Assembly: GCA_017889845.1 (NCBI GenBank)
Contig: JAGGAJ010000066.1
Span: 1 to 9,604, forward strand
DNA from: Deltaproteobacteria bacterium
GTDB lineage: Bacteria > Desulfobacterota > Deferrimicrobia > Deferrimicrobiales > Deferrimicrobiaceae
DNA: 9,604 nucleotides
Direction of reading: 5' to 3'
The translations under genes were made by a program, and so were the position numbers. This document shows, piece by piece, positions 6,610 through 9,604 of the stretch. The notes under the pieces were generated by a model, which was not told where the DNA came from, did not search any database, and worked only from the letters and a program-made list of their open reading frames with translations. Position 1 is the first letter of the stretch. Each line of letters starts with the position of its first letter.

Positions 6610-6774
6610 ATGGACAGGGAACTGCTCGAGATCCTGGCGTGCCCGAAGTGCAAGGGGGAGCTCCGGCTCACGGTTGACGAAACCGAGCTGCGGTGCGAGC
6701 CGTGCCGGTTGAGCTACCGCATCGAGGACGGGATCCCCATCCTGTTGATCGACGAGGCTTCCGCGTATGAGTGA
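6610..6774 (+). CDS. Trm112/YcaR-family small zinc-ribbon protein
   Basis: This is a 54-residue protein of the Trm112p-like (UPF0434/YcaR) family. It opens MDRELLEILACPKCKG and has two CxxC-type pairs, Cys11/Cys14 and Cys29/Cys32, which would bind one zinc. The conserved YRIEDGIPILLIDEA tail is typical of the family. Eukaryotic and archaeal Trm112 activates methyltransferases; the role of the bacterial short forms is not settled. The ATG follows AAGGGGG at 6-nt spacing, and an earlier in-frame ATG at 6556 lies inside gmhB and lacks family sequence. The end overlaps the kinase gene by 8 bp. In E. coli the homologue ycaR also sits directly after lpxK, so linkage to lipid A genes recurs. Confidence 0.9.
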   Translation: MDRELLEILACPKCKGELRLTVDETELRCEPCRLSYRIEDGIPILLIDEASAYE

Positions 6775-7834
6775 CGGCGCGCTCCTCGCGCGAGCCGCGG
6801 AGCTGGTCGCGCGGTTCCCCTCTTGCCGCCTGCTCGTGGCGGGGGACATCATGCTCGACGAGTTCGTGTTCGGGACCGTCGGCCGGATCTCGCCGGAGGC
6901 GCCCGTCCCGGTGGTCGCCGTCACGCGGGACGAGCGGGTCCCGGGCGGTGCGGCCAACGTGGCGCGGAACGTCGCCGGCCTGCGGGCCCGGGTCGAAATG
7001 GCGGGGTTCGTCGGGAGCGACCAGACCGGACGCGACGTGGCGCGCATGCTGAAAGGACAGGGGATCGGGGTGTCGGCGGTGGTCGCCGATCCGGACCGGC
7101 CCACCACCGTGAAGACCCGCGTGATCGCGCACAGCCAGCAGGTCGTCCGCGTCGACCGGGAGCGGAAAGGGCCGCCGTCGAGGAAGACCCACGACGCCCT
7201 GCTGCGGAAGGTCCTGTCCGCCCTTGACGGCGTAGACGGCGTCGTCTTCTCCGACTACCGGAAAGGGACGCTCTCGGCGGAACTGGTGGCGGAGGTCACC
7301 GCGGCCGCCCGCCGCAAGGGGCTTTTCGTGGCCGTGGACCCGAAGCAGACCGATTTCTCCTTCTACGGCGGCTGCACGGTCATCACGCCGAACAAGGGGG
7401 AGGCGCAGGCCGCGCTGGGGGGGCGGGAACTGCGCGACGATCTCGAGGTCTGGGAAGGCGGGAAGACGCTGCTGCGGAAGTGCCGCGCGAAGGCCGTCCT
7501 CATCACCCGCGGGGAGGAGGGGATGACGCTCGTGGAGCGCGGCCGCCCGGCGTGCTTCCACGTCCCCGCCCTGGCGCGACAGGTGTTCGACGTCACCGGG
7601 GCCGGCGACACCGTGATCGGGACGCTGGCAACGTGTCTCGCGGCCGGCGCTTCGATGCGGGAGGCCGCCGTGCTGGCCAACGTCGCCGCGAGCGTCGTGG
7701 TGGGGGAGGTGGGCACCGCGCCGATCACCGCGGAGAAGCTCCTCCACGCCCTCCGGGCGCAGGATCGCGAGCGGGAAGCGGAACGGGAGGAAGGGTTGCA
7801 AATTCCGGCGCGTCCCGGCGGGACAAGGCATTGA
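6767..7834 (+). CDS. rfaE1: D-glycero-beta-D-manno-heptose-7-phosphate kinase (RfaE1/HldA, single-domain)
   Basis: This is a PfkB/ribokinase-type cytoplasmic sugar kinase that phosphorylates heptose 7-phosphate at C1 in ADP-heptose synthesis. The visible motifs are GDIMLDEFVFGTVGRISPEAPVP style N-terminal sequence (26-48), GGAANVARN (60-68), TPNKGEA (207-213) and the C-terminal signature DVTGAGD (275-281), with Asp281 the expected catalytic base. At 355 residues the protein stops after the kinase domain. E. coli HldE is a fusion of about 477 residues with an adenylyltransferase half, which is absent here. The last ~25 residues are charged and not conserved-looking. The ATG at 6767 overlaps the preceding small gene by 8 bp. 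Another PfkB kinase is possible, but the residue pattern and the nearby gmhB make RfaE1 very likely. Confidence 0.92.
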   Translation: MSDGALLARAAELVARFPSCRLLVAGDIMLDEFVFGTVGRISPEAPVPVVAVTRDERVPGGAANVARNVAGLRARVEMAGFVGSDQTGRDVARMLKGQGIGVSAVVADPDRPTTVKTRVIAHSQQVVRVDRERKGPPSRKTHDALLRKVLSALDGVDGVVFSDYRKGTLSAELVAEVTAAARRKGLFVAVDPKQTDFSFYGGCTVITPNKGEAQAALGGRELRDDLEVWEGGKTLLRKCRAKAVLITRGEEGMTLVERGRPACFHVPALARQVFDVTGAGDTVIGTLATCLAAGASMREAAVLANVAASVVVGEVGTAPITAEKLLHALRAQDREREAEREEGLQIPARPGGTRH

Positions 7835-7836
7835 GC

Positions 7837-8376
7837 GTGCGGTCCGAACCGCGGCCGGCGCGGCTGGTCGTGTCCGTGATCTACCGGGAGGAGCGGCGAT
7901 TCACGGAAGCGGTCCCGCGCGTGGAATCGGTCGCGGGCCCGGTGCGCCCGGCGGGCGGACCGCTTCCCTTCGACCGGACGGAGTATTACGGGCGGGAGAT
8001 GGGCGCGCCGCTGTTCCGGCGTTTCCTGGCGGCCGGGCGGGCCGTTCCGCGCGGCTCTCTCGCGCCGATCAAGGTCGCCATGGAATCGATCGAGGCGGAG
8101 ATGTCGGAAGGCGGACGGCGCACCGTGAACCTGGACCCGGGCCTGCTCACCCCGGAGAGTTTCATCCTGGCCACGGGGAAGAACTTCAGCCACCGCGTGT
8201 ATCTCGGTAATGGCGTGTTCGCCGACCTCACCCTGGTGTACCGGGGCGGGGAGTTCCGCCCCCTCCCGTGGACGTACCCGGACTACGCCTCGGACGGGGT
8301 CCGATCGCTGCTCGGGGAATTGCGCCGGGAGCACCTTGCGGAGGTGCAGGGGGAAACGGTGACGTCATGTGGATGA
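7837..8376 (+). CDS. DUF4416 family protein of unknown function
   Basis: The 179-residue product matches my memory of the DUF4416 family, whose function is not known to me. Conserved-looking blocks are PFDRTEYYGREMG (44-56), VNLDPGLLT (97-105), LATGKNFSHRVYLG (111-124) and PLPWTYPDYAS (142-152). There is no signal peptide, membrane segment or cysteine pair, so it should be cytoplasmic. The many invariant-type aromatic, Asp and His residues suggest an enzyme or ligand-binding fold, but that is a guess. Two starts compete. TTG at 7831 overlaps the kinase stop (TTGA) but lies only 2 nt after AAGG. GTG at 7837 lies 8 nt after it and is preferred. The 3' end overlaps yicC by 10 bp, so it is probably cotranslated with the operon. 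Confidence 0.82.
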   Translation: MRSEPRPARLVVSVIYREERRFTEAVPRVESVAGPVRPAGGPLPFDRTEYYGREMGAPLFRRFLAAGRAVPRGSLAPIKVAMESIEAEMSEGGRRTVNLDPGLLTPESFILATGKNFSHRVYLGNGVFADLTLVYRGGEFRPLPWTYPDYASDGVRSLLGELRREHLAEVQGETVTSCG

Positions 8377-9251
8377 GCATGACCGGTTTCGGACGGGGGG
8401 AACGGCACGGGGAGGAGGTCTCCGTCTCCGTCGACGTGCGCTCCGTGAACCACCGGTTCCTCGACGTCCACACGCGGTGCCCCGGGAGATTCCTCTCCTG
8501 GGAACCGCGGCTGCGCGGGTTGGTGCGTGACGCCGTCCGGAGGGGGAAGGTGGATCTCCACGTCAACGTCCGGGAATGGGGAAAGCTCGGTGTGTCCCTG
8601 CGCGTCAACCGGGGCCTCCTGTCGGCCTTCCTCGACGAGGCGGCGCGGATCCGGGAGGTGCATGGCGTCGGCGGCGATGTGGCGCTGCGGGACCTGCTCG
8701 CGGTGCCGGAGATCTTCCAGGTCGCCCCGGAAGGGGACGACCCAGCGGAAACGCTCTGGCCGCTGGCGGAAGGGGCCGCCCGGGATGCACTGGACATGCT
8801 CCGGCGCGCACGGTCCGCCGAGGGGGAGCGCCTGAAGCGGGTCCTCCTTTCGTCGGTGGAACGGATCGGGGAGGTTTCCTCCGGGATCCGGTCCCTCACC
8901 GGCGAGAACAAGGAGCAGGCGGTCGCGCGATACCGCGAACGGATCGCGGAGCTCTCCGGCGGGACGGGCGTGGATCCGGCGCGCCTCCACCAGGAGGCGG
9001 CGTTCCTGGTGGACCGCCTCGACATCACCGAGGAGTGCGACCGGCTGGCGGCGCACCTTGCCGCGCTGCACGACCTCTTCCGGCACCCCGGCGATGCGGT
9101 GGGGAAACGGTTCGACTTCCTCGTGCAGGAGGTCTTCCGCGAGCTCAACACCGCGGGGAACAAATCCGCCCATGCGGGGGTTTCCGCCCTCGTGGTGTCG
9201 GCGAAGACGGAGCTCGAGAAGGTGCGCGAGCAGATCCAGAACGTGGAGTGA
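8367..9251 (+). CDS. yicC: YicC family endoribonuclease-like protein
   Basis: The 294-residue product (E. coli YicC 287) has both family domains. The N-terminal YicC-like domain covers about residues 1-155 and starts MWMSMTGFGRGE, with SVNHRFLDVHTRCP (26-39). The C-terminal DUF1732 domain covers about 205-294, with DITEE (219-223), GKRFDFLVQEVFRELNT (246-262) and the terminal ELEKVREQIQNVE. YicC and its Bacillus homologue YloC are reported as endoribonucleases, and in E. coli YicC is linked to small-RNA turnover. The first ATG (8367) aligns exactly with the family start M-x-x-SMTG. The ATG at 8373 would be two residues shorter. An AGGGGG run lies 13 nt upstream of 8367, a rather long spacing. 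The gene is followed by gmk after only two bases, a common pairing in bacteria. Confidence 0.93.
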   Translation: MWMSMTGFGRGERHGEEVSVSVDVRSVNHRFLDVHTRCPGRFLSWEPRLRGLVRDAVRRGKVDLHVNVREWGKLGVSLRVNRGLLSAFLDEAARIREVHGVGGDVALRDLLAVPEIFQVAPEGDDPAETLWPLAEGAARDALDMLRRARSAEGERLKRVLLSSVERIGEVSSGIRSLTGENKEQAVARYRERIAELSGGTGVDPARLHQEAAFLVDRLDITEECDRLAAHLAALHDLFRHPGDAVGKRFDFLVQEVFRELNTAGNKSAHAGVSALVVSAKTELEKVREQIQNVE

Positions 9252-9253
9252 GG

Positions 9254-9604
9254 ATGCGCGGGGACCTCTTCGTCATCTCGGCCCCCTCGGGCTCCGGCAA
9301 GACCACGATATGCCGCGCCCTCCTCGAACGGGTGGAAGGGCTCTCCCTCTCGGTTTCCTACACCACCCGCGAGCGGAGGCCCGGGGAGACCGACGGGGTG
9401 GATTATTATTTCGTGGATGAGGTAAAGTTTGGTAATATATTAAATTCGAACGGGTTTTTGGAGAACGCCCGGGTCTACGGGCGGCGGTACGGCACGTCCC
9501 GCGCTGCCGTGGAGTCCATCGTGTCGCGGGGGCTGGATGCGGTCCTCGAGATCGACGTACAGGGGGGACGGTCCGTGAAGGCGGCGGTTCCCGAGGCGGT
9601 GCTG
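9254..9604 (+). CDS. gmk: Guanylate kinase Gmk (3'-truncated by window edge)
   Basis: Gmk phosphorylates GMP to GDP with ATP in the cytoplasm. The window holds 117 of about 205 residues. The P-loop is APSGSGKT (10-17, Lys16), followed by VSYTTRERRPGE (34-45), which carries the GMP-binding arginines. VDYYFV (49-54), FLE (68-70), RRYGTSRAAVE (77-87) and LEIDVQGG (98-105) complete the expected order. The ATG is two bases after the yicC stop, with GGAG 5 nt upstream. An unusually AT-rich stretch covers residues 50-69 without disturbing the reading frame. Within it FLENARV replaces the more usual FLE(W/H)AEV, although the conserved Glu70 is kept. Confidence 0.95.
   Translation, partial: MRGDLFVISAPSGSGKTTICRALLERVEGLSLSVSYTTRERRPGETDGVDYYFVDEVKFGNILNSNGFLENARVYGRRYGTSRAAVESIVSRGLDAVLEIDVQGGRSVKAAVPEAVL
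9401..9460 (+). other. AT-rich patch inside gmk
   Basis: I count 18 G/C in these 60 bases (30%), and 7 in the 30 bases 9421-9450 (23%), against about 70% in sampled neighbouring sequence. It encodes gmk residues 50-69 in frame, with codons such as ATA, TTA, AAT, GGT and TTT that are scarce elsewhere in the window. The compositional shift is directly visible; its cause is not. Confidence 0.8.

Noticed and set aside
9413..9441. Internal promoter in the AT-rich part of gmk (TATATT as -10)
   Set aside because: The bases 17 bp upstream (GTGGAT) do not resemble a -35 box. The TATATT string is expected by chance in such an AT-rich patch.

Overview
The window is about 70% GC in the stretches I sampled. 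It carries one tightly packed, entirely plus-strand gene cluster for the inner part of lipopolysaccharide: lipid A, Kdo and heptose. The organism is therefore a Gram-negative bacterium. The mix of lpxB-msbA-waaA-lpxK-lpxL with heptose genes, a DUF4416 gene and yicC-gmk suggests a high-GC deltaproteobacterial relative (Desulfuromonadota / Geobacter-like). That placement is an inference from gene content and is not proven by the sequence.

Layout. The 3' two thirds of lpxB (2-802) overlaps msbA (793-2559). A 216-bp non-coding element with perfect 21-bp terminal inverted repeats (2560-2775) follows, inserted at the msbA stop codon. Next come waaA (2783-4120), lpxK (4117-5109), an lpxL-type acyltransferase (5106-6011), gmhB (6008-6586), a 54-residue Trm112/YcaR-like zinc-ribbon protein (6610-6774), a heptose-7-phosphate kinase, rfaE1 (6767-7834), a DUF4416 protein (7837-8376), yicC (8367-9251) and the first 117 codons of gmk (9254 to the window edge). 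Nearly every junction overlaps by 4-10 bp or leaves only a few bases. This implies one transcript with coupled translation. I saw no convincing internal promoter, terminator, tRNA, rRNA or CRISPR.

How the genes work together. LpxB joins the two acylated glucosamines, LpxK adds the 4'-phosphate, WaaA adds Kdo, and the LpxL-type enzyme adds a secondary acyl chain. MsbA flips the product across the inner membrane. RfaE1 and GmhB supply two steps of ADP-heptose synthesis for the inner core. YicC (RNase family) and Gmk (guanylate kinase) are housekeeping genes at the downstream end.

I found no convincing undescribed multi-gene system. The most interesting features are the MITE-like element, which duplicated TAA at the msbA stop codon and replaced the ribosome-binding region of the essential gene waaA, and a sharply AT-rich 60-bp patch (30% GC) inside gmk.
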